From assembly GCF_002252085.1 (NCBI RefSeq), contig NZ_NEEY01000004.1, positions 1 to 64,000 on the forward strand: DNA of 64,000 nucleotides. Direction: 5' to 3'. Origin of the DNA: Aerococcus sp. 1KP-2016 (GTDB taxonomy: Bacteria; Bacillota; Bacilli; Lactobacillales; Aerococcaceae). Under the pieces are notes generated by a model that saw nothing but the letters and a program-made list of their open reading frames with translations, ran no database searches and had not been told where the DNA came from. The translations under genes and the position numbers were made by a program. Shown here one piece after another: positions 26,788-35,438 of this stretch. Position 1 is the first letter of the stretch. Every line of letters starts with the position of its first letter.

Positions 26788-27255
26788 ATGGTTGAATATG
26801 AAGTAATACATTTTAATGTAAGCGGTTTAAAAAGTGATTTAGATGTTTTGTCATTTTTATCTGATGATTTATTTGAAAAAGGTATTGTGAAAAAATCATT
26901 TAAAAAAGCAATTCAAGATAGAGAGAAGGAATTTGCAACTGGACTATTAGTTAATGGTATAGGATTTGCAATCCCACATACCGATATAGAACATGTAAAT
27001 GAATCTCAAATAGCTATTCTAACGTTAAAAAATTCAGTGGAATTTTATCAAATGGGTGATAATACCACAAAGGTACCGGTGAGAATTGTATTTATGCTAG
27101 CTTTAAAAGAAGCAAAATCTCATCTAGAAATGTTACAAAAATTAGTGGAATTGATGCAAAATAATGAAAGTATTGACCAAATTTTATCTTTGGAAGACTC
27201 TGAAAAAAGTAAACAAGAGATGATTAAAATTCTAAAAACTAATAACGTTATTTAA
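26788..27255 (+). CDS. gatA: PTS galactitol-type EIIA component
   Basis: 155 aa fructose/mannitol-family IIA. The phosphorylated His lies in GFAIPHTD (about residue 64). It passes phosphate from HPr to the IIB protein encoded two genes on. GGAGGTGG precedes the ATG. The C-terminal helices (HLEMLQKLVELM) are typical. The gene symbol is by family; the sugar is not proven to be galactitol. Confidence 0.85.
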   Translation: MVEYEVIHFNVSGLKSDLDVLSFLSDDLFEKGIVKKSFKKAIQDREKEFATGLLVNGIGFAIPHTDIEHVNESQIAILTLKNSVEFYQMGDNTTKVPVRIVFMLALKEAKSHLEMLQKLVELMQNNESIDQILSLEDSEKSKQEMIKILKTNNVI

Positions 27256-27273
27256 TAAAGGGAGGTAATTTTA

Positions 27274-28608
27274 ATGGCAAATTTATTACAAGGGTTTGTT
27301 GATTTGGGTCCATCGATAGTTCTACCAATTTTAATTTTTATATTTGGGTTAATACTTGGTGCCAAACCTAGAAAAGCTTTTATTGCAGGTATTACAGTAG
27401 GGATTGGCTTTATTGGTTTAAATTTAGTAATCAATTTACTAGGCAGTAGCTTAGGACCAGCAGCTCAACAAATGGTCGATCGTTTTGGCTTAAGTTTAAA
27501 AACTATTGATGTAGGATGGCCAGCCGCTTCAGCAATCTCCTACGGAACTGTCTTGGGAAGTTTAGCAATTCCAGTAGGTATTGGTGTTAACATCCTGTTA
27601 TTGGTTCTTGGGTTAACTAAAACATTGATGGTGGATATTTGGAATTTTTGGCATGCTGCATTTGTAGCCTCACTTGTACATGCTGTAACTCAAAATTTTG
27701 TACTAAGTTTGTTTGCAATGGTGACTTATTTGATGCTTATGTACTTGTTAGGAGATATTATTGCCCCTACAATTGAGAAATTCTATGGATATCCAAATAT
27801 TACATTTCCACATGGTACATCAGCACCAGGTTTTCTAATAGCAATTCCATTGAATTGGTTATTCGATAGAATACCTGGCTTTAACAAATTAAAAGCTGAT
27901 CCAGAAACAATTCAAGATAAATTTGGTGTTTTTGGTGAAACCACTGTAATGGGATTGCTAATTGGTATCGGTATGGGACTATTAGCGGGATATGATTTAG
28001 GTGCAACACTTGGTCTTGGGATGTCTTTAGCTGCAGTTATGATGTTATTACCACGCATGGTAGCCTTATTAATGGAAGGATTAACACCTATATCAGAAGC
28101 GGCAAATGAATTTGTTAAAAAACGTTTTCCAGGTCGTGAATTAAATATTGGTATGGATTCAGCATTATCTGTAGGTCACCCTGCGGTATTATCAAGTTCT
28201 TTACTCCTTGTTCCAATTACAATTGGCTTAGCGTTTCTATTACCCGGAAATACTACTATTCCGTTTGGCGATTTAGCAACTATTCCGTACGCTGTATGTC
28301 TAATGGCACCTGTATTCAGAGGTAACTTAATTCGTACAGTTGTAGCAGGTACATTATATATGGCTTCTATCTTATATATTACCTCTTGGGCGGCACCATT
28401 AGTTACAATTGCAGCACAAGCCTCTAATTTTGATTTAGGAGGTAATAGTTCAATTACAGCAATGGTAGAAGGTGGGTTGTGGCCTACACTTCTATACATT
28501 TTATCAGCACAATATATGCCTTGGGTAACGATTAGTATTATCTTTATCGCTTGCCTAGGTGGTTTGTACTATGTAAATAAAGTAAGAACAGTAAAAGTAT
28601 CAGAATAA
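27274..28608 (+). CDS. gatC: PTS galactitol-type EIIC permease
   Basis: 444 aa, very hydrophobic, with about ten or more membrane segments. Carries the GatC family blocks ITVGIGFIGLNLV, the DVGWPAASAISYGT segment, FPHGTSAPGF and NIGMDSALSVGHPAV. Polyol and ketose transporters of this class (galactitol, sorbose-like, arabitol) share these features, so the substrate is open. Lies between IIA and IIB with short gaps, in one operon. Confidence 0.9.
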   Translation: MANLLQGFVDLGPSIVLPILIFIFGLILGAKPRKAFIAGITVGIGFIGLNLVINLLGSSLGPAAQQMVDRFGLSLKTIDVGWPAASAISYGTVLGSLAIPVGIGVNILLLVLGLTKTLMVDIWNFWHAAFVASLVHAVTQNFVLSLFAMVTYLMLMYLLGDIIAPTIEKFYGYPNITFPHGTSAPGFLIAIPLNWLFDRIPGFNKLKADPETIQDKFGVFGETTVMGLLIGIGMGLLAGYDLGATLGLGMSLAAVMMLLPRMVALLMEGLTPISEAANEFVKKRFPGRELNIGMDSALSVGHPAVLSSSLLLVPITIGLAFLLPGNTTIPFGDLATIPYAVCLMAPVFRGNLIRTVVAGTLYMASILYITSWAAPLVTIAAQASNFDLGGNSSITAMVEGGLWPTLLYILSAQYMPWVTISIIFIACLGGLYYVNKVRTVKVSE

Positions 28609-28626
28609 ATTCAAGGAGTGGAAAGT

Positions 28627-28911
28627 ATGAAAAAATTATTAGTTATGTGTGGGTCAGGTATTGCGACATCAACGATTGTTACTAACAAATTGAAAGATTG
28701 GTTAAAATCAAATGGTTTAGATAAAGAAGTAACTATCGTTCAATCTAAAGTTGCATCCGAAGTAAATAGAATTGATGACTATGATGCAGTAGTAACAACG
28801 ACCGCAGTGCCCGATAAGATTAAGGATAAAGTTATTTCAGGATTACCAATCCTTACTGGTATGGGAACTGAAGAAATGTATAATGCTTTGAAAGCAGAAT
28901 TAACAAAATAG
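28627..28911 (+). CDS. gatB: PTS galactitol-type EIIB component
   Basis: 94 aa. The ATG at 28627 is used, with AAGGAGTGG upstream; the in-frame GTG at 28618 overlaps this site. Phosphocysteine in MCGSGIATSTI (Cys8) marks the GatB family. Last gene of the operon, before a strong terminator. Confidence 0.9.
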   Translation: MKKLLVMCGSGIATSTIVTNKLKDWLKSNGLDKEVTIVQSKVASEVNRIDDYDAVVTTTAVPDKIKDKVISGLPILTGMGTEEMYNALKAELTK

Positions 28912-28922
28912 AACTTAGTCAT

Positions 28923-28962
28923 AATTCCCACCATAGTGATTCTAGGGTGGGAATTTTTATTT
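28923..28962 (+). terminator. Intrinsic terminator after the PTS/YjbQ locus
   Basis: AATTCCCACC pairs with GGTGGGAATT over 10 bp, followed by TTTATTTTAT. It ends at the 3' edge of the converging LysR gene. Confidence 0.9.
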
Positions 28963-29846
28963 TATCCTTCTAATTGTTGCTGTAATACTTCTAGGAAGGC
29001 TTTAGCAGCAGGGGACAGGTGGTCATGACTTTTCCAAATCAGTTGTAAGGGTGCGGTAAGTTGGGGTGATAAGGGTACAAAGCGTAGTGGGCTATTTGCA
29101 CCCGTCGTATTCACCAATTTATCAAGTGCTAAGGCGTAGCCAAGCCCTGCTTCTACTAGTAGAGAGGCATTGTAAATGAGATTGTAGCTGGCGACAATAT
29201 TTAGCTTATCGAGCGACTCTCCGTACCAACCTGAAAATTCTTTGTTGGCAAATGCTTGTTTGGACACAATCAAGGGCAGATTCGTTAAATCTTTCGGATG
29301 TATACTTTTGTCTGTAGCCAAAGGACTGTCTGCCGGCACCAATAAGCCCCAAGTATCCACTTTTGGTAAGGTTAAAAAGTCATACGCCTGCTTGTGGACT
29401 GTCCCTATTATCAGGCCAAAATCTAGTAATCCCTGATCGAGTCGGTCCATGACATCGTCAGCGATGCCACTGTATAGATGATATCGAATATTAGGATGCT
29501 CACTGTTTAAGTGTTTGATGGCAGCTGTTACGAGGCGCATGGCGTCCGATTCACCACCACCAATATGAAGTTCGCCCACAATCTCCTCGTGATCACCATG
29601 AATGTCGCTGTCAATACGATCGACTAGGGCAATGATGTCCTGAGCGCGTTTCTTCAGCAACTTGCCGGCTTCGGTTAATTGAATTTGCCGATTACCGCGA
29701 ATCAATAATTGGCTGTCTAATTCTGTCTCTAAATCTTTCATTTGTTTCGATAAGGCCGGTTGTGAAACGTGCAGAATTTTGGCTGCAGCTGTAATATTTT
29801 CTTCTCGGGCGATGGCTAGAAAATAGCGTAATACTCTAATGTCCAC
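28962..29846 (-). CDS. LysR-family transcriptional regulator
   Basis: 294 aa. N-terminal winged helix with ITAAAKILHVSQPALSKQMK and the following LIRGNRQIQLTEAG wing, then a substrate-binding domain (ELHIGGGESDAM, GLLVPADSPLA). GGAGG precedes the start. Transcribed divergently from the acetyltransferase at 29976 with about 130 bases between, the usual LysR arrangement, so it probably controls that gene and the next one. The effector is unknown. Confidence 0.9.
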   Translation of the reverse strand: MDIRVLRYFLAIAREENITAAAKILHVSQPALSKQMKDLETELDSQLLIRGNRQIQLTEAGKLLKKRAQDIIALVDRIDSDIHGDHEEIVGELHIGGGESDAMRLVTAAIKHLNSEHPNIRYHLYSGIADDVMDRLDQGLLDFGLIIGTVHKQAYDFLTLPKVDTWGLLVPADSPLATDKSIHPKDLTNLPLIVSKQAFANKEFSGWYGESLDKLNIVASYNLIYNASLLVEAGLGYALALDKLVNTTGANSPLRFVPLSPQLTAPLQLIWKSHDHLSPAAKAFLEVLQQQLEG

Positions 29847-29975
29847 TTGAGTACCTCCTTTTTGCAGTGATTATACCATAACAAAATGTTATGTTTACCT
29901 ATTATAAATAGGTATTTGTTATTTATGCGTTTACTACGTATAATCACTATAAAAATAGCGAAAGGATGAGCTGAG

Positions 29976-30566
29976 ATGAAGATTTTGGATGATTATTTGG
30001 CACATGTGGCAGCAGAGAAAGTGATTGTAGGCGGTTCAGAATTCCATCAATTTATGCATGAAATGAGTGGTCAAGCCCAAAAAATTACTAGTAAAATCAA
30101 TAACCAATATAATGGGGGAGATTCGATTCGGCGCTTGATGTCTGAATTAACTGGCCAAGAGATTGACCCATCCTTTGCGATGTTTCCACCATTTTATACG
30201 GATTTTGGGAAGAATATCCACCTTGGAAAGAATGTGTTTATCAATGCCGGATGCAAGTTCCAAGACCAAGGAGGCATCTTCATTGGTGACGGTACATTAA
30301 TTGGCCACGGGGTTGTGATGGCGACCCTAGATCATGATTTGCATCCTGACAAACGGGCGGACATGCATCCAAAAGCCATTCATATTGGGGAAAAGGTGTG
30401 GATAGGTTCAAATGCGACGATTCTATCAGGTGTCACGATTGGTGATGGTGCTGTCGTGGCGGCTGGTGCTGTGGTCACCAAAGATGTTGCAGCCAACACA
30501 GTCGTAGGTGGGGTGCCAGCCAAATTAATCAAGCACATTGATTTGGCTGAAAGTGGGGATAACTGA
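29976..30566 (+). CDS. Left-handed beta-helix O-acetyltransferase
   Basis: 196 aa. Hexapeptide-repeat acyltransferase of the sugar/maltose O-acetyltransferase type: GKNVFINAGCKFQDQGG, the catalytic His in ATLDHDLHP, then IGEKVWIGSNATILSGVTIG and VVGGVPAKLI. AAAGGATGA lies upstream of the ATG. The stop codon overlaps the start of the next gene as TGATG, so the two are co-translated. The acceptor sugar or small molecule is unknown. Confidence 0.9.
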   Translation: MKILDDYLAHVAAEKVIVGGSEFHQFMHEMSGQAQKITSKINNQYNGGDSIRRLMSELTGQEIDPSFAMFPPFYTDFGKNIHLGKNVFINAGCKFQDQGGIFIGDGTLIGHGVVMATLDHDLHPDKRADMHPKAIHIGEKVWIGSNATILSGVTIGDGAVVAAGAVVTKDVAANTVVGGVPAKLIKHIDLAESGDN

Positions 30567-30934
30567 TGTTTGATGTATTATTGGAAACGACAGACCGCAC
30601 CTATGAAGCTGTATTTTATGAAAATGAACTGACCGAGATACTGGTTGATGCCATGCCTTTTACTATTGATTTACGTGATTTTATGGGGCAAGAAAAGGTT
30701 GGTTCAATACCAATAAAATTACCATCACTAAAAGCTCAGCAAGTGGGCACAGTGGAAAAGGGCCATTTATACTTGTGGGCCAATACTGATTTAGTGTTAT
30801 TTTATAAGACTTTCGACACGACGTATTCATATGTTAATATCGGTTATTTTAAGAATGCTAAAGAGGTAGACGCCCTTGTGTCGGCGACAGAAATAACGGT
30901 CATCTTGAGAAAAAATTTTAATCTAAACAGGTAA
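30566..30934 (+). CDS. Cyclophilin-like fold hypothetical protein
   Basis: 122 aa, starts within the stop of the acetyltransferase (TGATG). The beta-rich pattern with MPFTIDLRDFMGQEKVGSIP and HLYLWANTDLVLFYKTF resembles the small cyclophilin-like family often found beside reductases or acetyltransferases; this is by eye. Its last codons form the left arm of the terminator that follows. Function unknown. Confidence 0.7.
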   Translation: MFDVLLETTDRTYEAVFYENELTEILVDAMPFTIDLRDFMGQEKVGSIPIKLPSLKAQQVGTVEKGHLYLWANTDLVLFYKTFDTTYSYVNIGYFKNAKEVDALVSATEITVILRKNFNLNR

Positions 30935-30960
30935 ATTCGTCTTGAATTTACCTGTTTTTT
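30926..30960 (+). terminator. Intrinsic terminator containing the stop codon
   Basis: A perfect 13-bp stem (30926-30938 with 30944-30956) with a 5-base loop is followed by a run of T. The preceding gene's TAA lies inside the left arm. Confidence 0.95.
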
Positions 30961-31025
30961 TCGCATTGTAGGTATCAGATTCGGTATAATCGGGGTAAGA
31001 ATATTTGCGAAAGCGAGGAATGATG

Positions 31026-31613
31026 ATGCGTTTAACTGAACGAGAAAAGATGCTAGAGGGATTGTTGTATGATGCGAATTACGACGAGGCATTGATTGCA
31101 GAACGGGCAGTGGCCAAGGATTTGTGTTTTGATTTTAATCAAACACGCCCGTCGGATGTAGCGGGGCAAACCAAGATTATGCAAGACTTGTTGGGTAAAA
31201 CTGGGGATAACTTCACGGTTGTAGCGCCTTTCTGGTGTGATTACGGCAGCAATATTGAAATTGGGGATAACTTTTTTGCCAATCACAATTGTGTGATCCT
31301 TGACGGCGCTAAGGTGACCTTTGGCGACAACGTCTTTATTGCGCCAGATTGTGGTTTTTATACTGCGGGACATCCACTCGACGCTGAGCGACGTAATCAA
31401 GGTTTGGAATATGCTAAACCAATCACGGTTGGGGATAATGTGTGGATTGGTGGCGGCGTAAAAGTGATGCCTGGTGTGACGATTGGAGATAATGCCGTGA
31501 TAGGTGGCGGCAGTGTTGTCACTAAGGATATACCAGCAAATGTCATTGCGGTCGGTAACCCTTGTCGTATCCTGAGAGAAATTACGCCTGAAGACGGACT
31601 AAGAGAAGGCTAA
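31026..31613 (+). CDS. Maltose/galactoside O-acetyltransferase family protein
   Basis: 195 aa. Three consecutive ATGs occur (31020, 31023, 31026); the third has the best spacing from GAGGAA. The N-terminal MAA cap domain (EREKMLEGLLYDANYD) is followed by the hexapeptide beta-helix with the catalytic His in YTAGHPLDAERR and IGDNAVIGGGSVVTKDIPAN. Transfers acetyl from acetyl-CoA to a sugar hydroxyl; physiological role in this family is often unclear. Second acetyltransferase within 1 kb but of a different subgroup. Confidence 0.9.
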   Translation: MRLTEREKMLEGLLYDANYDEALIAERAVAKDLCFDFNQTRPSDVAGQTKIMQDLLGKTGDNFTVVAPFWCDYGSNIEIGDNFFANHNCVILDGAKVTFGDNVFIAPDCGFYTAGHPLDAERRNQGLEYAKPITVGDNVWIGGGVKVMPGVTIGDNAVIGGGSVVTKDIPANVIAVGNPCRILREITPEDGLREG

Positions 31614-31649
31614 TCTGTTATAATAGGCTGACAGGAAAGGGTGACAAGT

Positions 31650-32123
31650 ATGGATAATAATGATCGATTGACACGTCTACGATATGCCTTAGACATTAAG
31701 GATAGCGACGTAGTGACCATCTTTGGTATGGGTGGCGCAACAGTAACAACGGAACAAGTGAGAGCATTGACAACGCGCGATGAAGAGGGCATTTATGAGG
31801 AAGTACTAGATAATGAACGTTTGGAACGTTTCTTAAATGGTATGATTACGTCTCAACGAGGTGTACGTGAGGGCGCACCTGAGCCAGAACTTGAATTGAA
31901 CGACGAAAACGTCAATAATCTACTATTGAAGAAATTGAAAATTGCTTTGTCTATGACAACTGATGAAGTTCATGAAATCATGGTCGAAGCAGGTGGTCGT
32001 TTAACAAAGAGCGAATTAGGGGCTGTCCTACGTAAGGAAGGGCACCGTAATTACAAACCTTGTGGTGACCGATATGCGCGTAATTTTTTAAATGGCTTAA
32101 AATTACGTTACCGTGGGGAATAA
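31650..32123 (+). CDS. DUF1456 family protein (YehS-like)
   Basis: 157 aa; ATG 31650 is favoured over GTG 31641, which overlaps the AGGAAAGG site. Two similar halves: NNDRLTRLRYALDIKDSDVVTIF and NVNNLLLKKLKIALSMTTDEVHEIM, each followed by a ...LLGxxLxKxGH-like segment. The N-terminal pattern matches DUF1456 proteins as remembered. Probably a small regulatory or nucleic-acid-associated protein; function unknown. Confidence 0.8.
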   Translation: MDNNDRLTRLRYALDIKDSDVVTIFGMGGATVTTEQVRALTTRDEEGIYEEVLDNERLERFLNGMITSQRGVREGAPEPELELNDENVNNLLLKKLKIALSMTTDEVHEIMVEAGGRLTKSELGAVLRKEGHRNYKPCGDRYARNFLNGLKLRYRGE

Positions 32124-32174
32124 GTACGTTTTACTTATAGGTTTTGCTTGCATTGTGTACATGTAAACAGATAC

Positions 32175-32207
32175 AAAGTCCAGACTAAATGGTTTGGACT
32201 TTTTTTG
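32175..32207 (+). terminator. Intrinsic terminator after DUF1456 gene
   Basis: AAAGTCCA pairs with TGGACTTT, extended by GAC/GTT, followed by seven T. Confidence 0.9.
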
Positions 32208-32267
32208 TGTAAAAAGTTGCCATTTCAGGAATGTAAGGGTTTTACTTACAGGGTATTTGTGGTAATA

Positions 32268-32337
32268 TATGTCTATAGAAAACAAATGTATAAACAATAA
32301 TCGTTATATGTCTATACATTATATACAAAGCGCTTTG
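32268..32337 (+). promoter_or_regulatory. Putative GntR operators and cre site before the cellobiose PTS
   Basis: TATGTCTATA occurs at 32268-32277 and again at 32307-32316. The palindrome CAAAGCGCTTTG at 32326-32337 is cre-like. A near-identical ATTGTCTATA lies in front of the gntR gene (35048-35057, read on the plus strand), and TATGTCTA occurs in reverse at 38185-38192 before the GH1 gene. This fits a shared local regulator plus CcpA. Confidence 0.55.
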
Positions 32338-32373
32338 GAATAAATAGCGCATGAACATAAGGAGAATACGACA

Positions 32374-32694
32374 ATGGCAGAACCACAAAACTTAGAAGTA
32401 ATTATGCAACTCATCATGCACGGCGGTGATGCAAAGGGTAAGGCAGTAGAGGCAATGGCAGCTGCCAAAGAAGGTGACTTTGAAACGGCGAATGCATTGT
32501 TGAAGGAATCTGATGCTGCACTAATTGAGGCCCATCATGCACAAACATCCTTGTTGACCGAAGAAGCAAGTGGCAATTCGGTTGAATTATCACTGCTAAT
32601 GGTTCATGGGCAAGATCATTTGATGACGGCAATCGCCTTTAAAGATATGGCAAAAGAAATTATTGATGTATACCAAAAAATGGAGGAAAAATAA
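32374..32694 (+). CDS. PTS lactose/cellobiose-family EIIA
   Basis: 106 aa all-helical IIA. The phosphorylated His is in LLMVHGQDHLMTA (about His78); AHHAQTSLL is the other conserved block. AAGGAG precedes the ATG. One base separates it from the IIB gene. Its IIC partner is probably the permease at 35439, on the other strand. Confidence 0.9.
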   Translation: MAEPQNLEVIMQLIMHGGDAKGKAVEAMAAAKEGDFETANALLKESDAALIEAHHAQTSLLTEEASGNSVELSLLMVHGQDHLMTAIAFKDMAKEIIDVYQKMEEK

Positions 32695-32695
32695 A

Positions 32696-33013
32696 ATGGC
32701 TGATAAAACAATTATGCTCGTATGTGCGTCAGGAATGTCTACAAGTTTACTCGTTTCAAAAATGCGGAAGGCTGCAGAGGAAAAGGGTGTAGATGCGGAG
32801 ATTTTTGCTGTATCTGCTTCAGATGCAGATGCTAACTTAGCAGCTAAGGATGTTGATATCTTGTTGCTTGGCCCCCAAGTAAAATATATGTTGAAAGAAT
32901 TTCAAGCTAAATTGGCCGATACCAACGTCAAAGTCGATGTGATCAATATGCAAGATTATGGCATGATGAAGGGCGAAAAAGTATTAACCGAAGCGTTAGC
33001 AGCAATTGCCTAA
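32696..33013 (+). CDS. PTS lactose/cellobiose-family EIIB
   Basis: 105 aa. The ATG at 32696 follows GGAGG embedded in the end of the IIA gene. Phosphocysteine in LVCASGMSTSLL (Cys10), and the GPQVKYM segment, mark the cellobiose IIB family. It takes phosphate from IIA and hands it to the disaccharide during uptake. Confidence 0.9.
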   Translation: MADKTIMLVCASGMSTSLLVSKMRKAAEEKGVDAEIFAVSASDADANLAAKDVDILLLGPQVKYMLKEFQAKLADTNVKVDVINMQDYGMMKGEKVLTEALAAIA

Positions 33014-33058
33014 TTTGGTGGTTTTAATCAGGTTTGCTACTAGAAAATAGTTAAAAAT

Positions 33059-33100
33059 AAAAATAGTGTTGGTGAAATTTCACCGGCACTATTTTCTGTT
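33059..33100 (+). terminator. Intrinsic terminator after IIB
   Basis: AAATAGTG..GGTGAAA pairs with TTTCACC..CACTATTTT through G-T-containing inner pairs, followed by CTGTTTC. A long, stable stem. Confidence 0.8.
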
Positions 33101-33145
33101 TCTTCAATGTATTTGTTAGATCCATAAGCTTGTGTAGATGAATTT

Positions 33146-33187
33146 AAAAAGACCACTACCCATATTTTTCGGGTAATGGTCTTTTGT
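33146..33187. terminator. Bidirectional terminator between IIB and ECF gene
   Basis: AAAAAGACCACTACCC pairs with GGGTAATGGTCTTTT (one mismatch); A-run on the left and T-rich tail on the right serve both converging genes. Confidence 0.85.
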
Positions 33188-33217
33188 TTGCTAATTGGTT
33201 CGTATCATCAAAAGAAA

Positions 33218-33700
33218 TTATAAGTATCTTTTCACGATAGGTTTTAAACGGTTGCTAAGCAGTACGGCAATGACAACCCCTAGCGTTGATTGTAGGAAGT
33301 TCGCAGGCATACTAGCGATTGCAGTAGCTAATGAACCATATAGGAGCCAAGTAGCTAGGGCATAACCAACAACCATGATAATGATTGATAGGATAAAATA
33401 GGGGAATTGATATTTCAAGTCTTTGTCTTGGGCCAAGCCAGCGACATAGCCTTGTGCACCATGGATCAGTGCGGAGAAAATAATCCACTGTGCATATCCT
33501 GAAAGTAAATCAATTAGGCCACCACTTAAGGCACCAACTACAAGACCACCAATTGGGCCGAATAATAAGGATGCAGTGATAATACCCACGTCTGCAAAGG
33601 TGAAGAAGCCGTTTACAGCGGGAATAGGAATAATGATAAATAAAGAAATAGCTACCACTAATGCAATGGTTACAGCGTACAAAGTATAATGTTTTTTCAT
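33218..33700 (-). CDS. ECF transporter S component
   Basis: 160 aa with about five or six membrane segments; the start is ATG 33700, with GGAGAG upstream. The ADVGIITASLLFGPIGGLVVG segment followed by GGLIDLLSGYAQWIIFSALIHG is typical of S components that bind a vitamin and dock on a shared EcfAAT module. That module is not in this window. The substrate cannot be read; a pyrimidine or thiamine-related ligand is possible, given the thiamine salvage genes, but there is no riboswitch here. Confidence 0.8.
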   Translation of the reverse strand: MKKHYTLYAVTIALVVAISLFIIIPIPAVNGFFTFADVGIITASLLFGPIGGLVVGALSGGLIDLLSGYAQWIIFSALIHGAQGYVAGLAQDKDLKYQFPYFILSIIIMVVGYALATWLLYGSLATAIASMPANFLQSTLGVVIAVLLSNRLKPIVKRYL

Positions 33701-33954
33701 TTTCTCTCCTCTATAGTTTTTGTATACAAATAGATTCGACACTCAATAAATGAAAACTCTATTAGAATACAAATTGTATATTTAATCCAAAATTATAATA
33801 ACACTAATCCATGTAAATGAAAAGATTGCCAATAATAAATGTAATGATTATCAAAACTATATAGTAAACAGTCAGGTAAGCCAATATTGGCCCCCTTAGT
33901 TTTTGCTAACCGTCCAATCACTTACAAAGTACTAAAAACGAGTGGTGGGCAAAC

Positions 33955-34235
33955 GCCTTAAAAAGCTTGGAATTCACTTATTGGATGATATAAATGAAAA
34001 TTTTTGGATTTCTTCATTTATTAGCTGAAATAAGTGAAGTTTCCGCTCGATCATTCATCTATTCGCGTCCATAAATGAATGCTGTTGATAGCTTTCATCT
34101 ATATGCTTATATATTCGTGAATTGGCCAAGAGATTTTTCATTTATATAGCGAAATAAGAGAAAAATCCAGCCATTTTTTCATGTATTATCACTGAATAAG
34201 CGAATCAAGCAAGCTAACAAAATTATGGCTACAAA
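33955..34235. repeat. Repeat element C, copy 1
   Basis: Non-coding AT-rich stretch that aligns with 47660-47930 in the same orientation. Shared blocks include TCACTTATT..GAT.ATATAAATGAAAAT, GAAATAAGTGAA.TTTCCGCT, GATAAATGAAT and CCATTTTTTCA.GTATTATC. Identity by eye is lower than for element A. It fills the gap 33701-34287, which has no gene. Confidence 0.7.
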
Positions 34236-34240
34236 AAAGA

Positions 34241-34277
34241 GGTGGGGATTTTTTCATATGAACCCAGCCTCTAATGT
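34241..34277. terminator. Terminator-like hairpin at the end of repeat C
   Basis: AGAGGTGGGG pairs with an ACCCAGCCTCT segment (imperfect) around a T-rich loop. It resembles the GGCTGGGAC hairpins at the ends of repeats A and B and lies just past the 3' end of the gntR gene. Confidence 0.5.
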
Positions 34278-34287
34278 ATAGATTAAA

Positions 34288-35004
34288 TTAGTGACGGCCA
34301 ACAATATCAGTCATGGTATATGAGCGTGTATCATAACGATTTCTAGAAGTAGAATATTCAAATGGTGTACCATTTTCTAAGTAAACCACTTGCTCTACCT
34401 CAAGAACGGGGGTATGTTCATCACAGTTTAATTCCTGTATATCCAATTCACCTGGCACATCTGCGTGAATTTTACGGTAGGCACCACCTATTTTTAAGCC
34501 CAATTCATCTCGAATATAGGCATAAATTGAGCCATATAAATGTTCTTCTTTTAATTGCGTAATGATCGAAGCAACAAAATAGGAATCCTCCAAGATATAT
34601 GGTTTGTTATCAATGATTCGTAGACGCTGGACATGATAGACGGGATCGGATGCTTCGATTAACAGGAGTTTTTGTAGTTCTTCGTTGGGAAAAACGATAT
34701 CAAATAATATTTTCTTCGATACAATTTTACGGTGACCAAATTGTTGGGTTAAACCTTGATAGTCATCAATTTTAGAGTCCCCATTGTTCCATAAGGTACT
34801 TTTCAAGACAAAGGTGCCGACACCACGTTTCTTAATGATTAACCCTTCCATCGCAATCATATCGATGCCTTTCTTCAAGGTCATGCGACTAACACCAAAT
34901 TCCTTGGCCAATTCAATTTGGTCAGGTAACATTTCACCTTCAGCATATTCGCCATCATTGATCCGACGGCGTAATTCGATGGCAATTTCTTCGTACTTGT
35001 TCAA
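34288..35004 (-). CDS. GntR/HutC-family regulator with UTRA domain
   Basis: 238 aa. The N-terminal winged helix has MLPDQIELAKEFGVSRMTLKKGIDMIAMEGLI and the wing GVGTFV; the C-terminal UTRA ligand domain includes PVYHVQRLRIIDNKPYILEDSYF and EYSTSRNRYDTRSY. AGGAGGG precedes the start. It lies between the IIA-IIB pair and the IIC/GH1 pair and so probably represses the beta-glucoside uptake genes, relieved by a phosphorylated sugar. Confidence 0.9.
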   Translation of the reverse strand: MNKYEEIAIELRRRINDGEYAEGEMLPDQIELAKEFGVSRMTLKKGIDMIAMEGLIIKKRGVGTFVLKSTLWNNGDSKIDDYQGLTQQFGHRKIVSKKILFDIVFPNEELQKLLLIEASDPVYHVQRLRIIDNKPYILEDSYFVASIITQLKEEHLYGSIYAYIRDELGLKIGGAYRKIHADVPGELDIQELNCDEHTPVLEVEQVVYLENGTPFEYSTSRNRYDTRSYTMTDIVGRH

Positions 35005-35438
35005 GTAAACCCTCCTAGGTTAGTTTTATTTATCCGTATTATAGTACATTGTCTATACTTAGTAAACTCATGTTCAAAAAAATAAGACAATTGTGAAAAA
35101 AACAAAACGTATCTAACACACCGCCACTTTACATACCGTGACCACCATCAAAAACAAATGCCCCAAAGCCAGCAACCACTGGGCAGGATGATTTATCTAA
35201 ATTTTTGGTGATTGTATATATTAAGTGGCAAATAAACGATAAATGAATATTTCAGGGCGCTTTGCTTTACTTTTTTTCTCATAAATACAAGCACTGCCTC
35301 TTCTTGTCACTTTTTGTCTGCTTTGAATTGAATATACATAATGTAGCAAAAAATAATCAACAATTTTTTTAAGACTAAAAAAAAGACAACTGAAGGGGAT
35401 CAGTTGTCTTTTCAATAAATATCAATAACCAAACTTCA
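35005..35438. other. Gap with gntR promoter and IIC terminator
   Basis: No gene seen. Near the right edge of gntR lies the candidate operator ATTGTCTATA (35048-35057). At the far side, AAAGACAACTG pairs with CAGTTGTCTTT (35383-35412); its A8 run on the left is a T-run on the minus strand, so it ends the IIC transcript. Confidence 0.7.

Noticed and set aside
33218-33700. Assigning the ECF S component to thiamine or HMP
   Set aside because: No riboswitch precedes it and no substrate-specific motif could be read.
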